Below, piece after piece: positions 44,504 to 54,597 of a stretch of 64,000 nt of DNA (its first letter is position 1; each line of letters begins with the position of its first letter). A program made the position numbers and the translations under genes. Origin of the DNA: Bradyrhizobium sp. CCBAU 53340 (GTDB lineage Bacteria > Pseudomonadota > Alphaproteobacteria > Rhizobiales > Xanthobacteraceae); the NCBI RefSeq assembly GCF_015291645.1, contig NZ_CP030055.1, positions 186,001 to 250,000 on the forward strand, given 5' to 3'. The notes beneath the pieces are model-generated. The model ran no database searches and had not been told where the DNA came from. It saw only the letters and a list, made by a program, of their open reading frames with translations.

Positions 44504-45460
44504 TCACAGCCGCCTGAGCGCCACGCTCTCCACGGCATGATCCGCCCCCTTCTTCAGGATCAGCGTCGCGCGGGGGCGGGTGGGTAGAATGTTGTCCTCG
44601 AGATTGGCGAGGTTGGTGCGCTCCCAGATCGCGGTGGCGGTGGCGATCGCCTCCTCGTCGGACAGCAACGCGTAGCGGTTGAAATAGGACTTTGGATTGG
44701 TGAACGCGGTGTCGCGCAGCGCCAGGAAGCGCTTGATGTACCATTGCCGCAGCGCCTCCTCCTCCGCGTCGATATAGACCGAGAAGTCGAAGAAGTCGGA
44801 GACGACGGGCACCGCCTTGCCGTCGCGCGGCAGCTTGCCGGTCTGCAGCACGTTGACGCCCTCGACGATCAGGATGTCGGGCTGGTCGACCTCGGCCCAT
44901 TCGTTCGGCACGATGTCATAGGTCAGATGCGAATAAACAGGCGAGCGCACATGGCGGCGGCCCGACTTGATATCGGACAGGAAGCTGAGCAGCAGCGGCA
45001 GGTCGTAGCTCTCCGGAAAGCCCTTCTTCTGCAGGATGCCTTGCTGCTCGAGCAGCGCCTTCGGATAGAGGAAACCGTCGGTGGTGATCAGCTCGACCTT
45101 CGGACGCGGCGACCAGCGCGCCAGCAAGGCCTGGAGCACGCGGGCCGTGGTGGACTTGCCGACCGCGACGGAACCCGCGACCCCGATGATGTAGGGCACC
45201 TTGCGGTCCCTGATATTGAGGAATTGGCGCTCGGCGTAATACAGGCGCTGCATCGCATCGACATAGATCGACAGCAGGCGCGACAGCGGAAGGTAGATGT
45301 CCTCGACTTCCTTGAGATCGAGGCGATCGTGCAGCGAACGCAGCCGGTCGAACTCGCCCGGCTCCAGCGTCATCGGCGTATCGTCACGCAGCCGCGCCCA
45401 CTCTTCGCGCGTATAGACGCGGTAGGGGTTATATTGCTGCTCGGGTGCGCGGATATCCAT
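44504..45460 (-). CDS. coaA: type I pantothenate kinase
   Basis: A 318-residue CoaA enzyme, first step of coenzyme A synthesis. Walker A is [17 protein letters not shown]; other signatures are [32 protein letters not shown] and [11 protein letters not shown]. It is the last gene of the his cluster strand, 37 bp after hisE, an order common in Rhizobiales. Confidence 0.97.
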   Translation of the reverse strand: MDIRAPEQQYNPYRVYTREEWARLRDDTPMTLEPGEFDRLRSLHDRLDLKEVEDIYLPLSRLLSIYVDAMQRLYYAERQFLNIRDRKVPYIIGVAGSVAVGKSTTARVLQALLARWSPRPKVELITTDGFLYPKALLEQQGILQKKGFPESYDLPLLLSFLSDIKSGRRHVRSPVYSHLTYDIVPNEWAEVDQPDILIVEGVNVLQTGKLPRDGKAVPVVSDFFDFSVYIDAEEEALRQWYIKRFLALRDTAFTNPKSYFNRYALLSDEEAIATATAIWERTNLANLEDNILPTRPRATLILKKGADHAVESVALRRL

Positions 45461-45497
45461 GTCGCCGCCTTCTCCGTTGCGATCTGATCGGCCTGAT

Positions 45498-45821
45498 CTA
45501 GCCGCCTTTGCGCGAAGCTTTCTCTTCCAACCCTGACATATTCGTGCGCTTGTCCAGCGCCGCTTCCACCTCTTCCAGCTTTACGCCGCGGGCCTTGAGC
45601 AGCACAAGGAAATGGTAGAGCAGGTCGGCACTTTCGGCGATCAGATGCGCGCGATCGTTTTCGACTGCTGCGATTACGGTTTCGACTGCCTCCTCACCGA
45701 ACTTCTTGGCGCAATGCTCGGCGCCCTTGTCGAGAAGCTTGCGGGTATAGGAGCCCTCGCCACCGGAGGCCGCGCGGGCATCGATGGTCTCGGCGAGGTC
45801 GTGGATAGTGAAACGCGGCAT
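45498..45821 (-). CDS. hisE: phosphoribosyl-ATP pyrophosphatase
   Basis: A 107-residue all-helical HisE (MazG-like fold): [37 protein letters not shown] and [13 protein letters not shown] with the Mg-binding acidic residues. Second step of histidine synthesis. hisF is 78 bp upstream. Confidence 0.96.
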   Translation of the reverse strand: MPRFTIHDLAETIDARAASGGEGSYTRKLLDKGAEHCAKKFGEEAVETVIAAVENDRAHLIAESADLLYHFLVLLKARGVKLEEVEAALDKRTNMSGLEEKASRKGG

Positions 45822-45899
45822 ACGGAATACTCAGAAACACATCCGGCCAGACAGGCCATTTCCCACCGGCCTGTTTAGCATTTTTATCAACGGGAGTCG

Positions 45900-46673
45900 T
45901 CAGGCATCCATGCGCATGGGCAAGCCCCGCCGCGCCATGTGCTCCTTGGCTTCGCGGATGGTGAATTCCCCGAAATGGAAGATGGAGGCAGCCAGCACGG
46001 CGGTGGCGTGCCCGTCGCGGATACCATCGACGAGGTGGTCGAGATTGCCGACGCCGCCCGAGGCGATCACGGGAACGGGAACGCTGTCGGCGATCGCCCG
46101 CGTCAGCGGGATGTCAAAACCCTGCCTGGTGCCGTCGCGGTCCATCGAGGTGAGCAGGATTTCGCCAGCCCCGAGCGAGACCACCTCCTGGGCATATTCG
46201 ATGGCGTCGATGCCGGTCGAGTTGCGCCCGCCATGGGTGAAGATCTCCCAGCGGTCGCCGCCCGGGCGCTTGACCCGCTTGGCGTCGATCGCGACCACGA
46301 CGCATTGCTCGCCGAACTTTTCGGCGGCTTCCTTGACGAACTCGCGCCGCGACACCGCAGCGCTGTTGATCGAGACCTTGTCCGCGCCGGCGCGCAGCAG
46401 TGTCTTGATATCGTTGACCTCGCGCACGCCGCCACCGACGGTGACGGGCATGAAGCAGGCCTCCGCCGTGCGCCTGACGACATCGAGCATGATGCCGCGG
46501 TTCTCATGGGTCGCGGTGATGTCGAGAAAGGTCAGCTCGTCGGCGCCGGCGGCGTCGTAGGCAATCGCGGCCTCGACGGGATCGCCGGCATCGCGCAGAT
46601 CGACGAAGTTGACGCCCTTGACGACCCGGCCGTCCTTGACGTCGAGGCAGGGGATCACACGCACCTTGAACAT
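45900..46673 (-). CDS. hisF: imidazole glycerol phosphate synthase, cyclase subunit
   Basis: A 257-residue TIM barrel: [20 protein letters not shown] with the catalytic Asp, [30 protein letters not shown] and [17 protein letters not shown]. It works with HisH, which is encoded two genes upstream. Only 3 bp separate it from hisA. Confidence 0.98.
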   Translation of the reverse strand: MFKVRVIPCLDVKDGRVVKGVNFVDLRDAGDPVEAAIAYDAAGADELTFLDITATHENRGIMLDVVRRTAEACFMPVTVGGGVREVNDIKTLLRAGADKVSINSAAVSRREFVKEAAEKFGEQCVVVAIDAKRVKRPGGDRWEIFTHGGRNSTGIDAIEYAQEVVSLGAGEILLTSMDRDGTRQGFDIPLTRAIADSVPVPVIASGGVGNLDHLVDGIRDGHATAVLAASIFHFGEFTIREAKEHMARRGLPMRMDA

Positions 46674-46676
46674 GTG

Positions 46677-47414
46677 TCAGCTCCTGCGCGCGTCGCGGAT
46701 CAGGGTGAGGGCGGCAGCGGGATCGAGCCGGCCGTCATAGAGCGCGCGGCCGGCGATCGCACCGGCGAGCTTTTTCGCGCGCGGCGCCAGCATCGCCTTG
46801 ACGTCCTCGATCGAGGCGAGACCGCCCGAGGCGATCACCGGGATCGAGATCGCGTCGGCAAGAGCAATGGTCGCATCCAGGTTCAGCCCTTTGAGCAGGC
46901 CGTCGCGCGCGATGTCGGTGAAGATGATGGCGGCAACGCCGGCATCCTCGAAGCGCTGTGCGATCTCCAGCACCGTCACCTGCGAGGTCTCGGCCCAGCC
47001 TTCGACCGCGACCTTGCCGTCGCGGGCATCGAGGCCAACAGCAACGCGGCCGGGGAATTTTTTCGCCGCGGCTTTCACCAGCTCAGGATCGCGCACCGCC
47101 GCGGTGCCGATGATGACGCGGGTGATGCCCTTGTCGAGCCAGGCTTCGACGGTCTTGAGATCGCGAATGCCGCCGCCGAGCTGCACCGGGATCTTGATCG
47201 TCTTCAGCATCGCCTCGACGGCCTGCGCATTGACAGGCTTGCCGGCAAAGGCGCCGTCGAGATCGACGACGTGGAGATACTCAAAACCCTGCGCAACGAA
47301 GCTCTGCGCTTGAGCTGCGGGATCGAGGTTGAACACGGTGGCGCGCGCCATGTCGCCTTGCTCGAGGCGCACGCACTGGCCGTTCTTGAGATCGATGGCA
47401 GGAAAGAGAATCAT
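46677..47414 (-). CDS. hisA: ProFAR isomerase
   Basis: A 245-residue HisA TIM barrel: [20 protein letters not shown] with catalytic Asp, [20 protein letters not shown], and [19 protein letters not shown]. It isomerises phosphoribosyl-formimino-AICAR-phosphate. It is followed directly by hisF. Confidence 0.98.
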   Translation of the reverse strand: MILFPAIDLKNGQCVRLEQGDMARATVFNLDPAAQAQSFVAQGFEYLHVVDLDGAFAGKPVNAQAVEAMLKTIKIPVQLGGGIRDLKTVEAWLDKGITRVIIGTAAVRDPELVKAAAKKFPGRVAVGLDARDGKVAVEGWAETSQVTVLEIAQRFEDAGVAAIIFTDIARDGLLKGLNLDATIALADAISIPVIASGGLASIEDVKAMLAPRAKKLAGAIAGRALYDGRLDPAAALTLIRDARRS

Positions 47415-47468
47415 GTCAGACCTTCTGCCGTCCCGCGCTTGGGGACGGAACTGTCACCTATGCACTCC

Positions 47469-47552
47469 GTCATTGCGAGAAGCGAAGCGACGAAGCAATC
47501 CAGGCTGCCGCCGCGGAAAGATTCTGGATTGCTTCGCTGCGCTCGCAATGAC
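47469..47552. repeat. imperfect palindrome GTCATTGCGAG...CTCGCAATGAC
   Basis: Perfect inverted ends with further inner pairing (GAAGCAATCCAG / CTGGATTGCTTC). It sits between hisH and hisA. This type of element is frequent between genes of Bradyrhizobium. Confidence 0.8.
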
Positions 47553-47574
47553 GAGGTGGAAACCGAAGCGACCA

Positions 47575-48225
47575 TCACGGTTTCCATCGCAAAAAGTTCG
47601 AGATCAGGGCCAGCCCAAAGCGCTGGCTCTTCTCGGGGTGAAACTGCGTGCCGATGGCGGTGTCCTTGCCGACGATCGCGGTGACGGGACCGCCGTAATC
47701 GGCGCGCGCGAGGACATCAGCCTCATTGGCCGCGTTGAGGTGATAGGAGTGCACGAAATAAGCGTGCTGGCCCTTGGGACCGAGCGGCAGCTTGTTCAGC
47801 ACCGGATGCTCCTGCAGCAGCTCGAGCGTATTCCAGCCCATGTGCGGGATCTTCAGGCTCTCGTCACGCGGCGTGATCTTCTCGACGTCGCCGCCGATCC
47901 AGTTCAGGCCTTCGGTGATGACATGCTCCTTGCCGCGGCTCGCCATCAGCTGCATGCCGACGCAGATGCCGAAGAACGGCCGCGCCTTGACACGCACGGC
48001 TTCGGTGATCGCCTCGACCATGCCGTTGACGGCATCGAGGCCGCGCCGGCAATCGGCGAAGGCGCCGACACCCGGCAGCACCAGGCGGTCAGCCTCATAG
48101 GCTTGATCCGGATCGCTGGTGACGAAGACCTTCTGCGGATTTTCCAGGCTGCGCGCGGCGCGCTCGAACGCCTTGGCGGCGGAATGCAAATTCCCGGAAC
48201 CGTAATCGATGATGGCGACGCTCAT
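47575..48225 (-). CDS. hisH: imidazole glycerol phosphate synthase, glutaminase subunit
   Basis: A 216-residue class I glutamine amidotransferase starting [20 protein letters not shown]. The catalytic Cys is in [14 protein letters not shown]; the His and Glu are in [10 protein letters not shown]. It supplies ammonia to HisF. Its ATG overlaps the stop of the DUF2628 gene by 4 bases. Confidence 0.98.
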   Translation of the reverse strand: MSVAIIDYGSGNLHSAAKAFERAARSLENPQKVFVTSDPDQAYEADRLVLPGVGAFADCRRGLDAVNGMVEAITEAVRVKARPFFGICVGMQLMASRGKEHVITEGLNWIGGDVEKITPRDESLKIPHMGWNTLELLQEHPVLNKLPLGPKGQHAYFVHSYHLNAANEADVLARADYGGPVTAIVGKDTAIGTQFHPEKSQRFGLALISNFLRWKP

Positions 48226-48755
48226 CTTGATGACCCTCCCGGTTCTGGAAACAATCCAATGATGCCGCCGGCCGGAATCGGCGGCGGGTTCGAAAATGGC
48301 TGACCCGGCACGCTGCGGGTCGGTGGCGGACCGCCGCGATCGACGGCCCATTGATCGTTGACGATGCCGCGCTGCTTTTCGCTCCAGCGCTCGAAGAAAC
48401 GCCGCTCGGCGGTGTCGTGGTCGTCGGCGACGACGATGTCGAGCTGCCGCCACTTGCCGCGCGACAGGGTCCAGCGGCGCAGGCTCGAGGCTTCAAAACC
48501 CATCAGCAGCGCGACGATGATGTTGGCGAGGAAGATCGAGCGGCGACCGACCCCGAGGCTATGCAGTCCGGCATCGAACGCGGCGAGAAAGATGATCCAG
48601 CCGATCAGCGCCAGCCAGAGCCTGTTCCAGGCCAGCCAAAGCGGGCCAAAGATCATCGCCCAGAAATGGAATCCGTCGCGCACGAACACGAACTTGTCGG
48701 TCGCGCGCAGATCGGCCCCGCCTGGGGTGGGAGCATGAACTGTGTAGACAGGCAT
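48222..48755 (-). CDS. DUF2628 membrane protein in the his operon
   Basis: A 177-residue protein with a DUF2628 domain. Membrane segments are [20 protein letters not shown] with [12 protein letters not shown], and [14 protein letters not shown]. The C-terminus is proline-rich. Its function is unknown, but its place between hisB and hisH is widely kept in Rhizobiales. ATG at 48755. Confidence 0.88.
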   Translation of the reverse strand: MPVYTVHAPTPGGADLRATDKFVFVRDGFHFWAMIFGPLWLAWNRLWLALIGWIIFLAAFDAGLHSLGVGRRSIFLANIIVALLMGFEASSLRRWTLSRGKWRQLDIVVADDHDTAERRFFERWSEKQRGIVNDQWAVDRGGPPPTRSVPGQPFSNPPPIPAGGIIGLFPEPGGSSR

Positions 48756-48825
48756 TTTCGATGCCCCGTTCTCGAGAATTGAAGTCAATGCCGGCGGCAG
48801 CGCTTGGCCACCGAGACGACAGATA

Positions 48826-49419
48826 TCAGCCGCCAAGCGAGCCCTTGGTGGACGGGATTTCGCCCGCCGCCTTCGGGTCGATCGCGACCGCCGTGCGCAG
48901 CGCCCGCGCCAGGCCCTTGAAGCAGGACTCGGCGATATGGTGGCTATTATCGCCATATAGGGTCTCGACGTGGAGAGTCACGCCGGCGTTCATGGCGAAG
49001 GCCTGGAACCACTCGCGCACCAGCTCGGTGTCGAACTCACCGATCTTGTCGCGGGGGAAGTCGGCCTTGAACACCAGGAACGGGCGTCCCGAGATGTCGA
49101 TGACCACGCGCGTCAGCGTCTCGTCCATGGGCATGTGCACGCCGGCATAGCGGGTGATGCCCGCCATGTTGCCGAGCGCCTGCTTGACCGCCTGGCCGAG
49201 CGCGATGCCGGTGTCTTCGGTGGTATGGTGATAATCAATGTGCAGGTCGCCCACCGCCTTGACCGTGAGGTCGATGCGGGAATGGCGGGCGAGGAGATCG
49301 AGCATATGGTCGAAAAAGCCGATGCCGGTCGCGATATTGGCCACGCCTGATCCATCGAGGTTCACGGAGACCTCGATGTCGGTTTCCTTGGTCTTGCGCT
49401 TGATCGTCGCGGTGCGCAT
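48826..49419 (-). CDS. hisB: imidazoleglycerol-phosphate dehydratase
   Basis: A 197-residue HisB without the phosphatase domain. Metal-binding motifs are [34 protein letters not shown], and [18 protein letters not shown]. The ATG at 49419 is chosen; the 36 codons upstream overlap a palindromic repeat and are not coding. First gene of the hisB-DUF2628-hisH-hisA-hisF-hisE-coaA strand. Confidence 0.97.
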   Translation of the reverse strand: MRTATIKRKTKETDIEVSVNLDGSGVANIATGIGFFDHMLDLLARHSRIDLTVKAVGDLHIDYHHTTEDTGIALGQAVKQALGNMAGITRYAGVHMPMDETLTRVVIDISGRPFLVFKADFPRDKIGEFDTELVREWFQAFAMNAGVTLHVETLYGDNSHHIAESCFKGLARALRTAVAIDPKAAGEIPSTKGSLGG

Positions 49420-49444
49420 TGAAAGCTGGCTTTCGCTTCGTTTT

Positions 49445-49494
49445 GAGCATGATCTGACCCGGAAAATCGGTACCCACTTTTCCGGATCATGCTC
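49445..49494. repeat. palindromic repeat GAGCATGATC...GATCATGCTC
   Basis: Perfect 10-bp inverted ends and an inner pair (CCGGAAAA / TTTTCCGG). It lies in the hisB/hslV divergent gap, just upstream of hisB. Confidence 0.8.
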
Positions 49495-49673
49495 GGGGCC
49501 CGAAAACGCCAGTCTCTTAACAGCCAAATGACGCCTTCGCTACTGCGGGAACGGCCGGCCGGGCCTTTACTTCTGCCTATGGTGAGCGAAATTCGGCCCG
49601 GAACGGCCCGTTGTGCCCCTGTTGTCGCCTTGCCCCCGACCGCCTAAATCAGGCCGGACAACGAGGATCATTC

Positions 49674-50234
49674 ATGCAGGATTCCCAGAACAGCCCGCCG
49701 GTCTGGCACGGCACCACGATCTTGACGGTCCGCAAGGGCGGCAAGGTGGTGGTCGGCGGCGACGGCCAGGTCTCGATCGGCCAGACCGTGATCAAGTCCA
49801 ACGCCAAAAAGGTCCGGAAACTCGGCAAGGGCGACGTGATCGGCGGCTTTGCCGGCGCCACCGCCGATGCCTTCACCCTGTTTGAGCGGCTGGAGAGCAA
49901 GCTCGAGCAATATCCGGGCCAGCTGACCCGGGCGGCCGTGGAGCTTGCCAAGGACTGGCGCACCGACCGCTACCTCCGCCGGCTGGAGGCCATGATGATC
50001 GTGGCCGACAAGGACGTCTCCCTGGTGCTGACAGGCACCGGCGACGTGCTCGAGCCCGAGGCCGGCGTGATGGCGATCGGCTCCGGCGGCAATTACGCGT
50101 TGGCCGCGGCCCGCGCCCTTGTTGACACCGACAAGGACGCCGAGACCATCGTCCGCCGCTCCCTCGACATCGCCGCCGACATCTGCGTCTACACCAACCG
50201 CAACGTCACTATCGAAGCGCTGTCCACCGGTTAG
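49674..50234 (+). CDS. hslV: ATP-dependent protease subunit HslV
   Basis: A 186-residue threonine protease. The catalytic Thr follows a 13-residue propeptide ([13 protein letters not shown] then [16 protein letters not shown]); the segments [17 protein letters not shown] and [15 protein letters not shown] are typical. It forms the proteolytic core of the HslUV complex. The longer-than-usual prosequence is seen in relatives of this group. GNAT, DUF2585 and hslU follow on the same strand. Confidence 0.97.
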   Translation: MQDSQNSPPVWHGTTILTVRKGGKVVVGGDGQVSIGQTVIKSNAKKVRKLGKGDVIGGFAGATADAFTLFERLESKLEQYPGQLTRAAVELAKDWRTDRYLRRLEAMMIVADKDVSLVLTGTGDVLEPEAGVMAIGSGGNYALAAARALVDTDKDAETIVRRSLDIAADICVYTNRNVTIEALSTG

Positions 50235-50237
50235 GTC

Positions 50238-50723
50238 GTGGAGACCGGCTACACCTTCCGCCCCCTGACCACCGCCGATCTGCCGCTGGTCCGGCGGTGG
50301 CTGGGCGAAGCCCAGGTATGCCAGTGGTGGGGCGATCCGGATGAACAGTTTGCGCTGGTGAGCGGCGATCTCGACGAACCGGCGATGGACCAGTTCATCG
50401 TGTTGGCCGGCAACCGGCCGTTCGGCTATCTTCAATGTTACCGCCTGACCGCCTGGAATACGGGCTTCGGGCCGCAACCCGAGGGCACGCGTGGGATCGA
50501 CCAGTTCATCGGCGAAAGCGACATGATCGGGCGCGGTCACGGCTCGGCGTTCATCCGCAAATTTGTCGATGAGCAGTTCGGAAACGGCCTGCCGCGCATG
50601 GTCACCGATCCTGATCCGCTCAATGCACGTGCCCTGCGGGCCTACGAGAAATCAGGCTTCGTCCGCGACCGCATGGTCGAGACGCCGGATGGGCCTGCGC
50701 TGTTGATGGTGCGCGAGCCGTGA
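50238..50723 (+). CDS. GNAT acetyltransferase, AAC(6')-like
   Basis: A 161-residue GNAT-fold protein from GTG 50238. [40 protein letters not shown] (acetyl-CoA-binding motif with RGHG) and [13 protein letters not shown] are typical of the RimJ/AacA4-type branch. Its substrate is unknown; resistance should not be assumed from similarity. It sits 3 bp after hslV and overlaps the next gene by 4 bases. Confidence 0.85.
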   Translation: METGYTFRPLTTADLPLVRRWLGEAQVCQWWGDPDEQFALVSGDLDEPAMDQFIVLAGNRPFGYLQCYRLTAWNTGFGPQPEGTRGIDQFIGESDMIGRGHGSAFIRKFVDEQFGNGLPRMVTDPDPLNARALRAYEKSGFVRDRMVETPDGPALLMVREP

Positions 50724-51340
50724 CGCTGGCCCACAGGCACGAAAGCAAGCTCGAGATCCCGCCGCTCGCCTGGGTCGGTATCGCACTGTTGCTGCTGGCG
50801 CTGCAGGCTTCGATCCTGTTTGCGATGGGGCGGGTGCCGATCTGCACCTGCGGCTACGTCAAGCTCTGGCACGGCGTGGTGAACAGCTCGGAGAATTCCC
50901 AGCACATCGCCGACTGGTACAGCTTTTCGCACGTGCTGCACGGCTTCCTGTTCTACGGATTGACGTGGCTGTTGCTCTCGGGACGCTTTTCCCTTTTGCA
51001 GCTCTCCTGGCCCGCCCGGCTGATCGTCGCCATGCTGATCGAGGGCGCCTGGGAGATCGTCGAGAATTCGCCATTCATCATCGAGCGCTACCGCGCCGGC
51101 ACGATCTCGCTGGATTATTACGGCGACAGCATCGTCAATTCGGTCTCGGACACGTTGTTCATGGTGCTGGGGTTCCTCACCGCGCGCGTGCTGCCGATAT
51201 CTGCAACCATCGCACTGGGGCTCGCCTTCGAGATCATGCTGGCGCTGCACATTCGCGACAATCTGACGCTCAATATTCTGATGCTGATTCACCCGGTCGA
51301 GGCCGTGAAGCAATGGCAATCCGGTCCGCCGATCATCTGA
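50720..51340 (+). CDS. UPF0314/DUF2585 membrane protein
   Basis: A 206-residue integral membrane protein of DUF2585. It has about four to five membrane segments (for example [19 protein letters not shown] and [20 protein letters not shown]), and the family mark [13 protein letters not shown], followed by [16 protein letters not shown]. Function unknown. The gene lies between hslV and hslU in many Rhizobiales. Confidence 0.88.
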   Translation: MTLAHRHESKLEIPPLAWVGIALLLLALQASILFAMGRVPICTCGYVKLWHGVVNSSENSQHIADWYSFSHVLHGFLFYGLTWLLLSGRFSLLQLSWPARLIVAMLIEGAWEIVENSPFIIERYRAGTISLDYYGDSIVNSVSDTLFMVLGFLTARVLPISATIALGLAFEIMLALHIRDNLTLNILMLIHPVEAVKQWQSGPPII

Positions 51341-51392
51341 TGACCCAAAAAGCGGCTTGTCCCCGCCGGTTTCCAATCCTAGCTAAGGTGCC

Positions 51393-52697
51393 ATGACAGA
51401 CTTCTCTCCCCGCGAAATCGTATCCGAACTCGACCGTTTCATCGTCGGCCAGGGCGACGCCAAGCGCGCCGTCTCGATCGCGCTGCGCAACCGCTGGCGC
51501 CGGCAGCAGCTCACCGGCTCGCTGCGCGAAGAGGTGCTGCCCAAGAACATCCTGATGATCGGTCCCACCGGCGTCGGCAAAACCGAGATCGCGCGGCGAT
51601 TGGCAAAGCTCGCCAACGCGCCGTTCCTGAAGGTCGAGGCCACGAAGTTCACCGAGGTCGGCTATGTCGGCCGCGACGTCGAGCAGATCGTGCGCGATCT
51701 CGTCGAGGTCGCGATCGCCCAGGTCCGCGAGAAGAAGCGCAAGGACGTGCAGGCGCGGGCCCAGCTCGCCGCCGAGGAGCGCGTGCTCGATGCGCTGGTC
51801 GGCGCCAATTCCAGCTCCGCGACCCGGGAATCCTTCCGCAAGAAGCTGCGCGCGGGTGAACTGAACGACAAGGAAATCGAGATCGAGACGCAGTCGTCAG
51901 GCGGCGGCATGCCGATGTTCGAGATCCCGGGCATGCCGGGCGCGCAGATGGGCGCGATCTCGATCGGCGACATCTTCGGCAAGCTGGGCGGCCGCAGCAA
52001 GACGCGGCGGCTGACGGTGGAAGGCTCGCACGAGATCCTCGTCAACGAGGAATCCGACAAGCTGCTCGACACCGACCAGCTAACGCTGGAGGCGATCAGC
52101 GCGGTTGAGAACAACGGCATCGTCTTCCTCGACGAGATCGACAAGATCTGTGCTCGCGAAGGCCGCGCCGCCGGCGACGTCTCGCGCGAGGGCGTGCAGC
52201 GCGACCTGCTGCCGCTGATCGAGGGCACCACGGTCTCGACCAAGCATGGCGCGGTCAAGACCGACCACATCCTGTTCATTGCCTCCGGCGCCTTCCACGT
52301 CGCCAAGCCGTCCGATCTGCTGCCGGAATTGCAGGGCCGCCTGCCGATCCGCGTCGAATTGCAGGCGCTGACCCGCGACGACATGCGCCGCATCCTGACC
52401 GAGCCCGAGGCCTCGCTGATCAAGCAATATGTCGCCTTGATGCAGACCGAAGGCGTCACGCTCGACATCACCGACAGCGCCATCGACGCGCTCGCCGACG
52501 TCGCGGTCGCCGTCAACTCCACGGTCGAGAACATTGGCGCGCGCAGGCTCCAGACCGTGATGGAGCGGGTGCTGGACGAGATCTCCTTCACCGCCCCCGA
52601 CCGCAATGGCGAGACCGTCAGGGTCGACGCCGATTTCGTGCAGAAGCACGTCGGCGACCTCGCCAAGAACGCGGATCTGAGCCGGTTCATTTTGTAA
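51393..52697 (+). CDS. hslU: ATP-dependent protease ATPase subunit HslU
   Basis: A 434-residue AAA+ unfoldase. It begins [20 protein letters not shown]; Walker A is [17 protein letters not shown]; Walker B is [15 protein letters not shown]; the C-terminal [15 protein letters not shown] is the tail that inserts into HslV. The I-domain lies in between. Confidence 0.98.
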   Translation: MTDFSPREIVSELDRFIVGQGDAKRAVSIALRNRWRRQQLTGSLREEVLPKNILMIGPTGVGKTEIARRLAKLANAPFLKVEATKFTEVGYVGRDVEQIVRDLVEVAIAQVREKKRKDVQARAQLAAEERVLDALVGANSSSATRESFRKKLRAGELNDKEIEIETQSSGGGMPMFEIPGMPGAQMGAISIGDIFGKLGGRSKTRRLTVEGSHEILVNEESDKLLDTDQLTLEAISAVENNGIVFLDEIDKICAREGRAAGDVSREGVQRDLLPLIEGTTVSTKHGAVKTDHILFIASGAFHVAKPSDLLPELQGRLPIRVELQALTRDDMRRILTEPEASLIKQYVALMQTEGVTLDITDSAIDALADVAVAVNSTVENIGARRLQTVMERVLDEISFTAPDRNGETVRVDADFVQKHVGDLAKNADLSRFIL

Positions 52698-52725
52698 TTT
52701 CGAGCTGCCGCGCTATCAATCGGTT

Positions 52726-52856
52726 GTCGTCCCTGCGAAAGCAGGGACCCATAACCACCAGCGGTTATTGTTAGAACAGATAGCGGCTCCAGCTTTGGCT
52801 CAAACAGCATTCTGTGGTTATGGGTCCCGGGTCGCGCTTCGCTTGCCCGGGACGAC
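52726..52856. repeat. inverted repeat GTCGTCCCTGCG...CCCGGGACGAC with inner ACCCATAACCAC
   Basis: GGGACCCATAACCAC on the left and GTGGTTATGGGTCCC on the right are exact inverse copies of 15 bp. The outer parts also pair imperfectly. It stands just upstream of the membrane protein gene and is a common Bradyrhizobium intergenic element. Confidence 0.85.
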
Positions 52857-52867
52857 GGCGGAGTTTG

Positions 52868-54010
52868 ATGCGCCGCGGGGGCCAGGTGCCCGCTAACATC
52901 CTGAAAAATCCCTGGCGGCTCCTGCTCGCCATCGACGCCGCAATCATCGTCGGCGTGTTCGTCCACAAGATCCAGCTGCCGCCTTACGTCCCCTATATCC
53001 ACCTGCTCGTCGACTACCATTTCGGCTTCATCAAGCGCGCGCTGATCGGGGCGGTTGTCGCGCTGTTCACCGACAAGGTGCCGGTGTGGCTGGTGTTCGC
53101 GCTGGGCGGCGCAACGTGGCTGGTGACGCTTGGACTTTACGCACGTCTATTCCAGAAGACGTTCGGCTTCACTGCGAAGACGCTGCCGCTGTTCGTCTTC
53201 ATCGCGGGCTCGCCGTTCTTCCTGAAGAACTTCATGCACACGCTCGGCCATTTCGACATCTATGGCTGTGCGCTGGCGATCATCCTGCTGCTGATGCCGG
53301 CGGGCTCATTGCTGTTCGTGGCGACGGCGGCGCTGTTCTCGATCATTCTCATCCTGATCCACCACATCCATCTCCTGATGTATGTGCCGACGATCATCAC
53401 CATTGTCGTCACCAGGCACTATCTCGTCTACGGCTGCAATCGCAGCAACGTCGCCTTCGGCATTGTCGCTTTCGTCATGGTCTCCGCGCTGTTCTTCGCC
53501 GCGCAATTCCTGGGAACGATGCCGATCCCGGAAGCGGATTTCGTCGCCTATCTGAAGACAAGGATGGTCGATCCGGCGCGCACCGATCTCTTGCAATTCG
53601 CCTACATCTGGTATCAGCCGCTGGCAAAGGAGATTGCGGACACCTGGGCCTGGCTGCCGCACAACAGCCTCGGCCTTCCCGTCTTCGCGCTGCTGATCTG
53701 GCTGCACGCGCCGCTGTGGCGTGTCTTCGCAAACCTGATCCGCGCGCTCGCACACGAGACACATCGCCACCTCGTGATCGCGGCGCTGATCGGCGTCAGC
53801 CTCGGCTATCTCGTGATGTTCGCGATGGTGTTCGACTATTCGCGCTGGATCTCGAACTGGGCGGTCTGCATGTTCCTGATGCTGCATGCGGTGAAGATGC
53901 TGCCGGCGAAGCACGAGACGCCACTGATCCCGGAAGAGGACCGGAAGACCAACATCTTCGGCCTGATCGTCACCCTGATCCCGCGCGTCGGAATCGTGCG
54001 GCCGTTCTAA
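52868..54010 (+). CDS. multi-pass membrane protein of unknown function
   Basis: A 380-residue protein from ATG 52868 with about nine hydrophobic segments (for example LLLAIDAAIIVGVFV, LLFVATAALFSIILILI and VAFGIVAFVMVSALFFAAQF). The layout and Trp/Tyr-rich loops resemble membrane glycosyltransferase-like or polymer-synthesis proteins, but no motif confirms this. It converges with the Smr gene; the two ends overlap by 4 bases. Confidence 0.75.
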   Translation: MRRGGQVPANILKNPWRLLLAIDAAIIVGVFVHKIQLPPYVPYIHLLVDYHFGFIKRALIGAVVALFTDKVPVWLVFALGGATWLVTLGLYARLFQKTFGFTAKTLPLFVFIAGSPFFLKNFMHTLGHFDIYGCALAIILLLMPAGSLLFVATAALFSIILILIHHIHLLMYVPTIITIVVTRHYLVYGCNRSNVAFGIVAFVMVSALFFAAQFLGTMPIPEADFVAYLKTRMVDPARTDLLQFAYIWYQPLAKEIADTWAWLPHNSLGLPVFALLIWLHAPLWRVFANLIRALAHETHRHLVIAALIGVSLGYLVMFAMVFDYSRWISNWAVCMFLMLHAVKMLPAKHETPLIPEEDRKTNIFGLIVTLIPRVGIVRPF

Positions 54011-54597
54011 TATCTCGCCCGGCGGATCCGCACATAGAGCGCGCCCTCGCCGCCATGGCCGATGCTGGCTTCCTCGAACCCGACCACGAAGGCGCGGAAT
54101 TCCGGCAGGCTCAGCCATTCCGGCACCTGGCGGCGAAGCACACCGCTTTCGCCGCCGCTGCGGCCCTTGCCGGTGATGACGAGCACGAAGGTCAGGCCGT
54201 CGTGATGGGCACGGTGCAGGAAGCCGGTGAGGGCGCGGTGGGCGCGCATCTGGGTCATGCCGTGCAGATCAAGCCGCGCCTCGATCTCGCTACGGCCCCG
54301 CGACAGTTTTGTCCGCTCGCGCTTGCCGAGCGGAGCCAGCGGCGGCATCGCCGGTTTTGACGGACGCGGGACCGGGGTGGCGGCCAATGGACGCGGCGAC
54401 AGCGCGGGCTTTGCAAGATGCGCTGCAGGCGCAGGCTCGGCGCGCGACGCGGCGTGAAGCTTCGCCGCGCGGTGCTTTCGCAGCGGCTTGACCTGTTTTG
54501 CGACGAGGTCCCACAGCTCGCGGTCTTCCTCGCTTAAGCCACGACGGCGCGGCGAGGGACGCGGATCCAGCACGGGCGGACGAGACGATCGCTTCAT
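54007..54597 (-). CDS. Smr/MutS2-type domain protein
   Basis: A 196-residue protein. The first half is a Pro/Ala/Lys-rich linker; the second half is a Smr domain with RLDLHGMTQMRAHRALTGFL and the loop VLVITGKGRSGGESGVLRRQ then VPEWLSLPEFRAF. Smr domains are endonucleases on nucleic acid. The ATG at 54597 overlaps the mltA stop. mltA-smr order is usual in the order. Confidence 0.9.
   Translation of the reverse strand: MKRSSRPPVLDPRPSPRRRGLSEEDRELWDLVAKQVKPLRKHRAAKLHAASRAEPAPAAHLAKPALSPRPLAATPVPRPSKPAMPPLAPLGKRERTKLSRGRSEIEARLDLHGMTQMRAHRALTGFLHRAHHDGLTFVLVITGKGRSGGESGVLRRQVPEWLSLPEFRAFVVGFEEASIGHGGEGALYVRIRRARY

Noticed and set aside
45939..47684. Plus-strand open frame of 581 codons
   Set aside because: It is antisense to hisF and hisA and has no protein family features.
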